Shown here piece after piece: positions 1-6,947 of a DNA stretch of 62,550 bases (position 1 is the first letter of the stretch; each line of letters starts with the position of its first letter). The notes beneath the pieces are model-generated. The model saw only the letters and a program-made list of their open reading frames with translations. It did no database searches and was not told the origin of the DNA. The DNA is from a virus. The stretch is taken from positions 1-62,550 of IMG/VR virus record IMGVR_UViG_3300049793_000080. One strand, written 5' to 3'. The position numbers were made by a program, and so were the translations under genes.

Positions 1-127
1 CGTTGGTCACGTTCAGCGCGATGGCCGTCACGCCGTCCTGGTGCATCTGCTTGCGCTCGGCCTCCACGCGGTCGGATTCGTCCTTGGCGTCTTTCTTGCG
101 CTTGTCCTCGGCGTCGAGTTGCTCCTG
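1..127. repeat. Left copy of 127-bp terminal direct repeat
   Basis: These 127 bases are identical to the last 127 bases of the window (62424-62550). Both copies lie inside the same reading frame of one minus-strand gene, so joining them restores an intact gene. This is the signature of a circular contig whose ends overlap by one assembly k-mer. A true physical terminal repeat of 127 bp is possible but less likely. Confidence 0.95.
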
Positions 128-478
128 AAACGGCGTCTCGTGCGCCTTCGCTTCCTCGATGTACTGCTTGGCGCGGACGTTGAATTGCCGCTGCATGGTG
201 CCGAGCATCTTGCTGCCCGTATCCTGCAGCGCCTGCATCGGGTAGCGCACGGACTCGCGCAGCTCGGTGCGGATGGCGGCGATCTGGTCATAGCCCTTCG
301 TGGTGCGCACATCGGCCACCACGCCGGTGTACTTCTTCGCGAGCGCGTGGCCCAGCGCGGCCAGCTCGGTAATCTTGGTGTTGGTCTTGGTCACCTCCAC
401 CAGTGCGGTGGTCACCTCGTCGGCCGGCGGCGCGGTCAGGTCCGTCGCGGCGGATTCTTCGGCAAGTTCAATGGGCAT
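1..478 (-). CDS. DUF1351-like coiled-coil protein, N-terminal part (continues at 62550)
   Basis: This is the first part of a 495-residue protein interrupted by the window ends. It starts at the ATG at 478 ([14 protein letters not shown]), overlaps the acyl carrier protein stop by 11 bases, and continues in frame into 61414-62550 once the 127-bp repeat is merged. The N-terminal part (a TNTKITELA motif, then [20 protein letters not shown]) resembles DUF1351, a phage family usually found beside recombination genes. The rest is a long charged coiled coil. Its direct neighbour downstream is a RecE-like nuclease. A role in recombination or DNA metabolism is inferred from position only. Confidence 0.85.
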   Translation of the reverse strand, partial: MPIELAEESAATDLTAPPADEVTTALVEVTKTNTKITELAALGHALAKKYTGVVADVRTTKGYDQIAAIRTELRESVRYPMQALQDTGSKMLGTMQRQFNVRAKQYIEEAKAHETPFQEQLDAEDKRKKDAKDESDRVEAERKQMHQDGVTAIALNVTN

Positions 479-722
479 GGCTGCGCGCCTCCACGTACTG
501 AATCCACTCGCTGATCGGCGCCGGGGCCAGCTTGCCCGCGTCGCTGTCCGGGATTTCGATGTTGAACTCGTCCTCGATGGACATGACGGCCTCCACGGCG
601 TCGAGCGAATCGCCGCCGTAGTCGGACAGGGCGCGCTCGTCCTTGATGGTGGACGCATCCACGCTCAGCGAGAGCGCCAACGTGCTGCGCACGCGCGCCG
701 CGATGGTAGTTGCTTCTGACAT
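468..722 (-). CDS. Acyl carrier protein
   Basis: The 84-residue product has the size, acidity and helical layout of an acyl carrier protein. The phosphopantetheine site is clear: [19 protein letters not shown] around residue 39, where the Ser of DSL would carry the 4'-phosphopantetheine arm. It is followed by the acidic helix and [11 protein letters not shown] as in bacterial AcpP. A host phosphopantetheinyl transferase would have to activate it. No ketosynthase, acyltransferase or other lipid enzyme is visible in the genome, so its partner is probably a host enzyme. It is the third gene of the leftward operon, and its stop overlaps the next start. Confidence 0.9.
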   Translation of the reverse strand: MSEATTIAARVRSTLALSLSVDASTIKDERALSDYGGDSLDAVEAVMSIEDEFNIEIPDSDAGKLAPAPISEWIQYVEARSHAH

Positions 723-743
723 GCAAGTTTCTCCAGTGGTGAA

Positions 744-920
744 TCAGTAGCGAACGCGCGGGCCCACCAGCTTGTTGCGCGCGATCACGTTCTTGTTGAT
801 GTAGGGGCTGGTGGGGCGCATGCCCCAGGCCGAGATGGCGATGCACACAGAGATGGCGCCGCGCAGGGGCTGGGCGATGCTCTCCCACGTCTCGGCGGCC
901 GCGCGCAGCAGGCGCCTCAC
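744..920 (-). CDS. Small conserved-looking protein, unknown function
   Basis: This 58-residue ORF starts at a GTG that overlaps the TGA of the preceding gene (GTGA), which suggests translational coupling. It is basic at the N terminus (MRRLLRAAAETWESIAQPLR), has a short hydrophobic middle (AISVCIAISAWG), and ends in SPYINKNVIARNKLVGPRVRY. The hydrophobic stretch is marginal as a membrane segment. It lies immediately before the acyl carrier protein and could be co-expressed with it. The function is not recognised. Confidence 0.65.
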   Translation of the reverse strand: MRRLLRAAAETWESIAQPLRGAISVCIAISAWGMRPTSPYINKNVIARNKLVGPRVRY

Positions 921-1099
921 GCGAATTCACCCATCATGCCGGCGCAGCCCATGCCGGCGGCGCGCACGGCAGACACATCGCTGTCATCGCCCTCGTCCTC
1001 GTACTGCGGGCCGATGCGCTCCAGGCCGCTGCGCACCTCGTCGTCGTGGTGCTCGCGGATAGCTTCCTGTTCTTCGGGTGTGCGTTCGGGGTCGAACAT
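917..1099 (-). CDS. First gene of the leftward operon, small acidic protein
   Basis: The 60-residue product starts with MFDPERTPEEQEAIREHHDD. It is strongly acidic in the middle (YEDEGDDSD) and ends in a Gly/Met/Cys-rich tail (GMGCAGMMGEF). A good Shine-Dalgarno AAGGAG sits 5 bases upstream of the ATG. It is the first gene downstream of the leftward promoter at 1127-1155. No known family is recognised. Confidence 0.7.
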   Translation of the reverse strand: MFDPERTPEEQEAIREHHDDEVRSGLERIGPQYEDEGDDSDVSAVRAAGMGCAGMMGEFA

Positions 1100-1126
1100 G
1101 CTCGCTCCTTGTGGAATTAGGCCGCC

Positions 1127-1155
1127 ATGATGAACCATGCCAATCCGCGCGTCAA
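1127..1155 (-). promoter_or_regulatory. Leftward sigma70-type promoter
   Basis: On the minus strand TTGACG (1155-1150) is separated by exactly 17 bases from CATCAT (1132-1127). The predicted start is about 20-25 bases upstream of the ribosome binding site of the 1099-917 gene. The -35 matches consensus at 5 of 6 bases and the -10 at 4 of 6. It lies back to back with the rightward promoter at 1183-1211. Confidence 0.65.
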
Positions 1156-1162
1156 CAACTTT

Positions 1163-1207
1163 TGGCACATTTCGGCACCGGCTTGTTTTTGTGCCAGCAG
1201 CGTGGCA
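1163..1207. promoter_or_regulatory. Operator-like repeats between divergent promoters
   Basis: The half-site TGGCACA at 1163-1169 is mirrored exactly by TGTGCCA at 1190-1196. A tighter palindrome TGCCA-N6-TGGCA at 1192-1207 overlaps the -10 of the rightward promoter. Another TGCCA lies at 1138-1142 inside the leftward promoter spacer. This layout fits binding sites for the small HTH protein encoded at 1220, which would then regulate itself and the leftward operon. The assignment is by position only. Confidence 0.45.
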
Positions 1208-1211
1208 GAAT
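1183..1211 (+). promoter_or_regulatory. Rightward promoter, possibly giving a leaderless mRNA
   Basis: TTGTTT (1183-1188), 17 bases, CAGAAT (1206-1211). The expected transcription start is at about 1218-1220, on or next to the ATG at 1220, and there is no Shine-Dalgarno in the intervening CGCCCCCC. The regulator gene would therefore be translated from a leaderless message, as in lambda cI from PRM. Confidence 0.5.
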
Positions 1212-1219
1212 CGCCCCCC

Positions 1220-1405
1220 ATGAACAAAACCCAAATCCGCGCCCACTTCAAGACGATCAACGTGTCGCGATTCGGGGAGCGTCACGGCATCCCGCTGCGA
1301 ACACTGTGGCGCGTCAAGAAGCGAGGCGAATCCGTAAGTTCGCGCACACTCGCGCGCGTCTCCAGAGCCATCGCGGCAGACGTGGCCGCCGGGATCGTGG
1401 AATGA
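1220..1405 (+). CDS. Small helix-turn-helix regulator (Cro/CI-like)
   Basis: The 61-residue product is basic and carries a plausible helix-turn-helix: VSRFGERHGIPLRTLWRVKK (residues 16-35) followed by a second amphipathic helix, RTLARVSRAIAAD. It lacks the oligomerisation or cleavage domain of large CI repressors, so it is more Cro-like. It is the first rightward gene, next to palindromic repeats, and probably binds them. I chose ATG 1220 because the upstream in-frame extension crosses the promoter and operators. Its stop overlaps the next start. No integrase is present, so a lysis-lysogeny role is not assured. Confidence 0.65.
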   Translation: MNKTQIRAHFKTINVSRFGERHGIPLRTLWRVKKRGESVSSRTLARVSRAIAADVAAGIVE

Positions 1406-1620
1406 GCGCCGAGCCCGATGAATTCTGGCCCGGCACCACGGTGAAAAAGTCACTCCATACCGGCTTCACGGTGGGCTTTGGCGACAAGCCGCACGGGTAT
1501 GTGCCGGGCTCCGCGTCGACGCAGGGCAAGGGCGCGATCCGGGGCACGGCGGGCCTGCGCCAGCACCGCGCCTTCGGCTCCATCAACGGCACGATCAATT
1601 TCAAGAAGACGCCAGCATGA
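1402..1620 (+). CDS. Small hypothetical protein
   Basis: A 72-residue basic protein (MSAEPDEFWPGTTVKKS...), Gly-rich in the second half, whose ATG overlaps the regulator stop (ATGA). The coupling suggests co-expression with the HTH protein. No family is recognised. Confidence 0.6.
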   Translation: MSAEPDEFWPGTTVKKSLHTGFTVGFGDKPHGYVPGSASTQGKGAIRGTAGLRQHRAFGSINGTINFKKTPA

Positions 1621-1672
1621 GCAAGCGGCGGAAGTAGACGCGCCCTGCACAACGAGGACTTGAGGAGTGACG

Positions 1673-1996
1673 ATGAGATACCCGCATTCAACGGCGTACA
1701 CGCTGGACGTGATCAAGAACGGCGCGAGCACATTCAGGCCGGAATTCCTGGGCTGGGTGGCGAATAACTGGGGCGTGTGGCTGCGCTTTTGGGAGGAGTC
1801 GCAGAAGGTTCGGGCGACCGGGCGCACGCATTACAGCGGCCGCACCATTGGCGAATACATCCGCCACCAGACAGCGCTCAGCGAGCCCACGGGCGACTAC
1901 AAGGTGAACGATCACGCATGGCCGGACTGCTGCCGCCTGTTCATGGCGCTGGACCACACGGCCGAAGGCTTCTTTGAACTTCGCGGGAGAACATGA
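1673..1996 (+). CDS. Hypothetical early protein
   Basis: A 107-residue protein preceded by GAGGAG 6 bases before the ATG. It is rich in Trp and aromatics (FLGWVANNWGVWLRFWEES), which suggests a compact globular fold. The C-terminal HAWPDCCRLFMALDHTAEGFFELRG could be a small domain. An in-frame GTG six bases earlier is a weaker start. The function is unknown, and it begins a run of short early genes. Confidence 0.65.
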   Translation: MRYPHSTAYTLDVIKNGASTFRPEFLGWVANNWGVWLRFWEESQKVRATGRTHYSGRTIGEYIRHQTALSEPTGDYKVNDHAWPDCCRLFMALDHTAEGFFELRGRT

Positions 1997-2362
1997 ATGG
2001 CAATGGCACCGAAAATTGAGCCTCGACACGTGGCGAAGATCAAGGAGTGGATCGCTAACCTGGGGCCGTCGACCACGGCGGCGCGATACGTCGATGCGCT
2101 GCCGAACACCTACGCGATGGAGCTGCTCGTCGCGTATCGCATGGGCAGCGAATCGGCCGGCTGGATCTTGTGCAGGTACGAGCGCGAGGAGCAAGAGCAG
2201 GCCGCGTTCAACGCGGTGGCCAATGCGGTGCCGCCCAGCCTGGAGCTTGAGGTGCTCGGCTGGCGTCCGGGCTCGCGCCTCGACTGGGTGTGCATCCCAT
2301 CCTTGCCGGCCTCCAACGACCCGCTGGGTCAGTACGGCTACATGGGAGCGAAGTGGAAATGA
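1997..2362 (+). CDS. Hypothetical early protein
   Basis: This 121-residue protein starts immediately after the preceding stop, with GGGAGA upstream of the ATG. It contains a predicted helical N-terminal half (HVAKIKEWIANLGPSTTAAR) and ends in SNDPLGQYGYMGAKWK. No recognised domain. Confidence 0.65.
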   Translation: MAMAPKIEPRHVAKIKEWIANLGPSTTAARYVDALPNTYAMELLVAYRMGSESAGWILCRYEREEQEQAAFNAVANAVPPSLELEVLGWRPGSRLDWVCIPSLPASNDPLGQYGYMGAKWK

Positions 2363-2535
2363 GCAACCACGACGAACACGCGCAGATGGTCACCGACTGC
2401 GAGAACCGCGAGAGCAAGCTGACCGAGTGGGAGGCCGGCTTCATCCAGAGCTGCCGCGAGCGCATCGACGCTGGCCGCGCGTTGAGCCCGCCGATGGAAG
2501 AAACCCTCAACACGATATGGGACCGGATCACATGA
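2359..2535 (+). CDS. Small hypothetical protein
   Basis: A 58-residue, acidic, largely helical protein (MSNHDEHAQMVTDCENRESK...) with an ATGA overlap to the previous gene and another ATGA overlap to the next. The function is unknown. Confidence 0.6.
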   Translation: MSNHDEHAQMVTDCENRESKLTEWEAGFIQSCRERIDAGRALSPPMEETLNTIWDRIT

Positions 2536-2807
2536 CGAAACTACGCTGCTGGCCGGGCGCGCTGGCCGTCATCCTGCGCGGCGAATTGAAGGGCAAGACC
2601 ATCGAGTGCGATGCAGTCAGCTACCGCCCTGACGGCCGCGCCCAGTGGTCCTACAAAGGCGACCGCCTCTATGCCTATGTGGACGGAAAACTATGGGAGT
2701 GCGGCGACATCGCTGACGACAACCTGCGGCCCATCACGCCGCCGCCCACCGACAAGGTTCACGAAGAACCCATCACTCAACTGACACCCGAGGACGCAAC
2801 GACATGA
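2532..2807 (+). CDS. Hypothetical protein with SH3-like beta composition
   Basis: A 91-residue protein. The first 60 residues alternate beta-strand-like segments (LAVILRGELKGKTIECDAV, AQWSYKGDRLYAYVDGK) and are followed by a Pro/Thr-rich tail. The beta pattern resembles small SH3-like barrels, but this is only an impression. It is coupled by ATGA overlaps on both sides. Confidence 0.6.
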   Translation: MTKLRCWPGALAVILRGELKGKTIECDAVSYRPDGRAQWSYKGDRLYAYVDGKLWECGDIADDNLRPITPPPTDKVHEEPITQLTPEDATT

Positions 2808-3223
2808 GCACCACGATGAACCGCGCCGAGAGGCGCAAGGCATCCAAGCACATCGCCCGCGAGAGCAAGAAATTCGATGACGAGTTCGTGGTGGTGCCGA
2901 TCAGCGACGCCATCGCCCCGCCGAACCAGATCCGCGCGCTGCGCAACCGCAAGTTTCTGGTGCAGGAGTTCATGCCGGCCCTGGGCACCGAGGACATGGT
3001 GCTGTGCCGCCTATCCGTCAACATCATCGCCCTGGACGGCGACCAGTGGGTGGACGGCATCGGCTGGGAGGAGCTGCAGCACATCAAAAGCGCGCTCGGC
3101 TACGCGGACATGGAGGCGGTGGAGATTTACCCGCGTGATCGTGATGTCGTGAATGTTGCGGCTATTCGACACATTTTCGTGCTGCGCGGCCTGCTGCCGT
3201 TCACGTGGCGCCGCGGGGTATGA
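2804..3223 (+). CDS. Hypothetical protein (DUF7694-like)
   Basis: A 139-residue protein with a basic N-terminal helix (MNRAERRKASKHIARE) and a mixed alpha/beta body. The segment RNRKFLVQEFMPALGTEDM and the following strands resemble a small phage family annotated DUF7694, though I am not certain. It ends the first early gene block; a 141-base leader separates it from the replication genes. Confidence 0.6.
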   Translation: MSTTMNRAERRKASKHIARESKKFDDEFVVVPISDAIAPPNQIRALRNRKFLVQEFMPALGTEDMVLCRLSVNIIALDGDQWVDGIGWEELQHIKSALGYADMEAVEIYPRDRDVVNVAAIRHIFVLRGLLPFTWRRGV

Positions 3224-3308
3224 ACCCCATTGCGTTGTTCATTGTGGCTCAGCCATAATGAAAGCTGGAACCCCGGCTAGTGGAGGCTTGATCACCTCTG
3301 CGAAAAGC

Positions 3309-3361
3309 GTACTCCCCGCCTGCCGGACGTTCTTTCCTTGGGAGTGCGCGGAGTGCCTTTT
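3309..3361 (+). promoter_or_regulatory. Leader with two competing hairpins before the replication gene
   Basis: GTACTCCC (3309-3316) can pair with GGGAGTGC (3340-3347) or, alternatively, its first seven bases with GGAGTGC at 3350-3356, which is directly followed by CTTTTTAT. The second pairing gives a terminator-like hairpin plus U-tract just before the ATG at 3365. The two pairings exclude each other. The rest of 3224-3308 holds no ORF with a credible start. Confidence 0.35.
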
Positions 3362-3364
3362 TAT

Positions 3365-4201
3365 ATGAAACGTCCAGCGTTCCAGTTCTACACCAAGGAC
3401 TGGCAGACGAATCCGAAGCTGCGTCGGTGTTCACCGGGAGCGCGTGGCGTGTGGATGGACGTCCTGTGCCTGCTGCATCAGTCCGAGGAATACGGCGTCC
3501 TGCGCTGGCCCCTGCGCGAACTGGCCAATGCCGCCGGCTCCTCGATGGCCCACATGCGCGAGCTGATCGACAAGCGCGTTCTCAAGGGAAGCGACGAGCA
3601 CTGCGACCCCTACATTTACACCCCGCGTCACGCCGGAAAGCTGGGCGATCCGGTGGTGCTGCTCGAGGCCACGGATGACCCGTGCTGGTACTGCAGCCGA
3701 TTCCTAAGGGACGAGTGGGTGCGCGGCAGACGCGGCGCAGCGACCCGTTTTGACGAGGAAAATCAGCCACCGACCCGTTCACCAACCGGTCGGGTGGGTG
3801 AACGGCAGGGTGACGGCCCTCCTAACTCCTATTTGCATACTGCTACCTCCGGTATTCCTCAGGGCCCTGCGGGCCCTTCGGAGCCGACGACAAAAAGACC
3901 AAGCCGGAAATGCCCAGAGAGCTTCGAGGTGACTGCTGCACTCGTGGAGTGGGCGAACACCACGGTGCCGAGCATCCCGCCTGACGGCCTGCGCCGGGAA
4001 ACCGACAAGTTCCGCGATCACACGTTCGCGCACAGCATCACCGACTGGCAGGGAGCATGGCGCAACTGGATGCGGCGCGCGGCCGATGGGCGGTCCTATG
4101 CCGGGCACGGAACGGTGAACCGGCAGGAGGCTCAAGAAACCCGAAACCGCGCGGTCGTGGAGGCCGCTTTACGCAAAGGAAATGCCCATGAAGCCGAATG
4201 A
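3365..4201 (+). CDS. Replication initiation protein, O-like
   Basis: The 278-residue protein begins MKRPAFQFYTKDWQTNPKLR. This is the signature of phage replication proteins of the DUF1376/lambda O type, in which an N-terminal winged helix (about residues 1-90: RGVWMDVLCLLHQSEEYGVL...RELIDKRVLKG) binds the origin. A low-complexity linker (about 125-180) leads to a C-terminal helical domain that would contact the helicase loader or helicase. No ribosome binding site is obvious at ATG 3365; in-frame GTG 3353 and TTG 3338 are alternatives. The next gene looks like its partner, and no phage polymerase is present, so replication uses the host replisome. Confidence 0.7.
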   Translation: MKRPAFQFYTKDWQTNPKLRRCSPGARGVWMDVLCLLHQSEEYGVLRWPLRELANAAGSSMAHMRELIDKRVLKGSDEHCDPYIYTPRHAGKLGDPVVLLEATDDPCWYCSRFLRDEWVRGRRGAATRFDEENQPPTRSPTGRVGERQGDGPPNSYLHTATSGIPQGPAGPSEPTTKRPSRKCPESFEVTAALVEWANTTVPSIPPDGLRRETDKFRDHTFAHSITDWQGAWRNWMRRAADGRSYAGHGTVNRQEAQETRNRAVVEAALRKGNAHEAE

Positions 4202-4835
4202 AAAGGCCGAGCTTTTTTCGCTGCTCGGCGACGTCCACGCCTACTACCGGCAGGACGTGAGCGAGTTCACGCTGGAATTGTGGTGGGGCGCGTGCAAGCG
4301 CTTCGACCTGGAGCAAGTGCGCGAGGCGCTGACCGCGCATGCCATGGACCCGGAGCGCGGCCAGTTCGCGCCCAAGGTGGCCGATGTGGTGCGCGTGCTG
4401 GCGGGCACCACCACTGACCGCGCCGCGCTGGCCTGGGGCAAGGCGATGGACGCTATGCGACAGGTGGGCGCCTACCGCGATGTGGTGTTCGATGACCCCG
4501 CCATCCATGCCGTGGTCGAGGACATGGGCGGCTGGCCGAAGCTGTGTCGCACGGAGCTGAAGGAGCTGGGCTTTCGCCAGCACGAGTTCTGCGAGGCGCA
4601 CCGCGCGTACACCGGGCGCGGCAAGTTCGCCTACCCGACGCAACTGCAGGGCGACCGCGACCCGGACCACGAGTACACGCGCCGCGGCCTGTCCGCGCCG
4701 GTGCCCGTGTTGGTTGGGAGCCCGGCCGTGTGCGCACAGGTTCAGGCCGGAGGCGCGGTGGGCGGCAAGACGGCCATCAGTTTCAACGTCGCGGCGCTGC
4801 TGCCCGCACAACTTCGCAATGGAGGTGGAGAGTGA
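4188..4835 (+). CDS. Replication-associated protein, possible helicase loader (DUF6475-like)
   Basis: The 215-residue product follows the O-like gene, overlapping its end. The N-terminal region (LFSLLGDVHAYYRQDVSEF... RFDLEQVREALTAHAMDPER... FAPKVADVVRVL) is a helical domain common in phage genes placed after replication initiators and resembles lambda P-type loaders. The C-terminal third is loosely conserved. I prefer ATG 4188, because AAGGA lies 7 bases upstream; ATG 4182 is too close to it. The loader function is inferred from position and overall pattern, not from a catalytic motif. Confidence 0.6.
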   Translation: MKPNEKAELFSLLGDVHAYYRQDVSEFTLELWWGACKRFDLEQVREALTAHAMDPERGQFAPKVADVVRVLAGTTTDRAALAWGKAMDAMRQVGAYRDVVFDDPAIHAVVEDMGGWPKLCRTELKELGFRQHEFCEAHRAYTGRGKFAYPTQLQGDRDPDHEYTRRGLSAPVPVLVGSPAVCAQVQAGGAVGGKTAISFNVAALLPAQLRNGGGE

Positions 4836-5323
4836 TCGAGGACAAGCTGACGCTTCAATGGCTCCTGGACCGCGCCGAGGACGATGGCGGCGGGTGCTTG
4901 GTGTGGACTGGCTCGGCCAACAACGGCAAGGAGCCGCGCACGATGCTGGCTGGCCAGCGCATTCTGGTGCGCAAGGAAATCTGGCTGCTGGCGCACGAGG
5001 GCTGCACGCCGCCCGCCGGCGCATTCTTCGGGGTGAACTGCCGGACACCCAAGTGCGTGCACCCGGACCATGTGGTGGCCAGGACGCGCCAGCAGGCGCT
5101 CAAGGGCTGTGCGCGCAACCCGGACGCGGCGCTGCGGGCCACGCTGACCATTCGCGCCAAGTCCAAGCTGCAGCAGGATCGCGTCGACATGATCCTTGCG
5201 GACGAGCGGCCCGCCACGCAGGTGGCGCCGGAGCACGGCATCAGCGCGGCGATGGTGAATTTCATCCGGGCTGGCAAGATGCGCCGCCCGATTGGTGGCC
5301 TGTTCTCCGGGTTGATGCGATGA
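4832..5323 (+). CDS. HNH endonuclease-like protein with C-terminal HTH
   Basis: The 163-residue protein starts at a GTG overlapping the previous TGA. Residues about 15-80 follow the HNH homing-type pattern: GGCLVWTGSANNGK, then RKEIWLLAHEG, then VNCRTPKCVHPDHV. The CVHPDHV segment supplies the Cys/His pair and resembles the NxxHLxxG end of HNH nucleases. Residues 120-155 (QDRVDMILADERPATQVAPE... SAAMVNFIRAGK) form a helix-turn-helix. The nuclease-plus-HTH layout is typical of mobile phage endonucleases, yet the gene sits in a coupled replication operon. Confidence 0.65.
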   Translation: MIEDKLTLQWLLDRAEDDGGGCLVWTGSANNGKEPRTMLAGQRILVRKEIWLLAHEGCTPPAGAFFGVNCRTPKCVHPDHVVARTRQQALKGCARNPDAALRATLTIRAKSKLQQDRVDMILADERPATQVAPEHGISAAMVNFIRAGKMRRPIGGLFSGLMR

Positions 5324-5667
5324 AAGTCACCATCCCCATGATGACGAAGGGCTCCAATGCCCGCGAGCATCACATGCAGCGCTCCAGGCGCGTGAAGGCC
5401 GAGCGCAGCAACGTGGCCTGGATGCTGAACACGTGCAAGCTGGGCGCGCCGCCATTTCCGTGCACCGTCACACTGACGCGCCTGGGCCCGAACACAAAGC
5501 CGCTGGACGAGGGCGACAACCTGCCGCAAGCGCTCAAGGGGGCGCGCGATGAGGTGGCGCATTGGCTGGGCGTGGACGATGGCTCCAAGCTGGTGGCGTG
5601 GAAGTACGCGCAGCGCCGCGAGAAATATTGGGCGGTGGAAATCGAGATTGAATGGAGCGCGCCATGA
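5320..5667 (+). CDS. RusA-like Holliday junction resolvase
   Basis: The 115-residue protein has the RusA pattern. The acidic cluster DEGDNLPQALKGARDEVAHWLG (about residues 64-85, D-x-x-D-N-x5-K-x3-D) is followed by a DDGS segment and a basic C-terminal strand, YAQRREKYWAVEIEIEW. In RusA, equivalent Asp residues bind the metal ions that cleave four-way junctions. The length matches the family (about 120). It is coupled to its neighbours by ATGA overlaps and would serve recombination-dependent replication or packaging together with the RecE-like system on the other strand. Confidence 0.75.
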   Translation: MKVTIPMMTKGSNAREHHMQRSRRVKAERSNVAWMLNTCKLGAPPFPCTVTLTRLGPNTKPLDEGDNLPQALKGARDEVAHWLGVDDGSKLVAWKYAQRREKYWAVEIEIEWSAP

Positions 5668-6110
5668 CGCAAGACGACGCCATTGTTTCCGGCGCCACCG
5701 CTGGCCTGCGCATGCTGGCAGACGGCACCATCCGGCTGAGCGTGGACTTCGAGCCGGGCGACGCGCAGGCCGCCATGCAACTGTTCGGCAAGATCGGCCA
5801 GCCGCTGGGCGTGGCCGCGCTCAAGGTGGGGCACGCGGCGGCAGGCGCGAAGAAGGACGACCCGCGCGGGCCGCTGTGCATGGAGGCGATCAGCCTGTGC
5901 GCCAACCAGAAGTTTCAGGAGTGGATAGCGCACGCCGCAGACGCCGGATTCAACTGGAAGCCGACCGCCGACGCCGCCAAAGGGTTCATTCTGAGCCGGT
6001 GCGGCGTCGAATCTCGCAAGGAGCTGGACGAGAGCCACATTGCGGCGAACCTGTTCCGCAACATCACGCGCGCGTTTCAAGAGTGGGTTCGCAACGTGGA
6101 CCGGGCATGA
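5664..6110 (+). CDS. Conserved-looking early protein, unknown function
   Basis: The 148-residue protein starts at the ATG overlapping the resolvase stop. The first half looks beta-rich (LRMLADGTIRLSVDFEPGDA followed by a helix AAMQLFGKIG). The C-terminal half is helical, with SLCANQKFQEWI and a GFILSRCGVESRKELD segment reminiscent of small DNA-binding or recombination accessory proteins of other phages. No domain name can be supported. Confidence 0.6.
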   Translation: MTQDDAIVSGATAGLRMLADGTIRLSVDFEPGDAQAAMQLFGKIGQPLGVAALKVGHAAAGAKKDDPRGPLCMEAISLCANQKFQEWIAHAADAGFNWKPTADAAKGFILSRCGVESRKELDESHIAANLFRNITRAFQEWVRNVDRA

Positions 6111-6586
6111 AAAATTCTGGCTTCAAGAAAGCGGTGTACGTGCCGCCCGCGCCGGCGCCGATCCGCCCGCTCGAGAGCCCGCCGAACTACGGCCGCAACA
6201 CCGCCATGGCCCCGGTGCCCAAACGCCCAGCGCTGCGCAATCAGTACCTGCGCGATCTGGCGCGAGGCGAGGAGTGCTCGGTGAAGATCGGCGGCGCCTG
6301 CGCGTGCCAACCCGAGACGGTGGTGTGGGCGCACACGAACACCTTGGCCGACCAGAAGGGCTTGGGCTACAAGGCGAGCGACGAACAGGGGTTCTTCGCA
6401 GGCCACGAGTGCCACACCGCAATCGACGCTCGGAAGCTGAGCCCCGAGGCGGTGGATCTGTTGGTAATCACGGCGCAACTGCGCACGCGCGAGCGCCTGC
6501 GCGAAATCGCGGACAGCTATTCGGCTCCGCAGTGGAAGCAGAAGGCGGCCATGTGGGCGCTGACCAACCTGGAGAGAAAGCCATGA
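6107..6586 (+). CDS. DUF1364 (YbcO-like) nuclease-type protein
   Basis: The 159-residue protein carries the DUF1364 signature at residues 42-105. It runs NQYLRDLARGEECSVKIGGAC, then ETVVWAHTN, then GLGYKASDEQGFFAGHECH and TAID. The Cys and His residues (C52, C58, C60, H70, H101, C102 and H103 approximately) fit a zinc-binding beta-beta-alpha-metal nuclease fold like lambdoid YbcO. It sits two genes after the RusA-like resolvase, mirroring the nin-type clusters of lambdoid phages. Confidence 0.75.
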   Translation: MKNSGFKKAVYVPPAPAPIRPLESPPNYGRNTAMAPVPKRPALRNQYLRDLARGEECSVKIGGACACQPETVVWAHTNTLADQKGLGYKASDEQGFFAGHECHTAIDARKLSPEAVDLLVITAQLRTRERLREIADSYSAPQWKQKAAMWALTNLERKP

Positions 6587-6903
6587 GCGCATTTCGCCCC
6601 GTCGAAGCCTACGCCACCAGCATGCTCGTGATGCTGGGATCGCGTCTGGAGGAGCACCAGGAGAAGTTCAGCGGCAAGAAGCCGCGCTGCTTTGTCCTGC
6701 ATCGCCCCAGCATTGACGCGCTGGACGCGGAGTGCATGGACCGCTTCGGGATTCTGGAGCGCGGAGAGTTTCCGACCGGGCCCTTCGGGACAGCGCGCAC
6801 GCACCGCGCCTTCATGGGGGTGCTCATCGGCCTATGCGCAGACACCTCACCCACCTGCGAAGACATGATGATCGACTGCAACAACGAGCCGCAGCCGCTT
6901 TGA
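6583..6903 (+). CDS. Hypothetical protein
   Basis: A 106-residue alpha/beta protein (MSAFRPVEAYATSMLVMLGS...) coupled by ATGA to the DUF1364 gene. It has a central PRCFVLHRPSIDALDAE segment and two Cys near the C terminus. No family is recognised. Confidence 0.6.
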   Translation: MSAFRPVEAYATSMLVMLGSRLEEHQEKFSGKKPRCFVLHRPSIDALDAECMDRFGILERGEFPTGPFGTARTHRAFMGVLIGLCADTSPTCEDMMIDCNNEPQPL

Positions 6904-6947
6904 AAAATCTGCCGGCGGATATTCACCGGCGCCACTGGAGAGAAGCT

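Noticed and set aside
1617-1637. ATG AGC AAG CGG CGG AAG TAG mini-ORF
   Set aside because: Only six codons; the ATGA overlap with the previous stop can arise by chance and no function can be argued.
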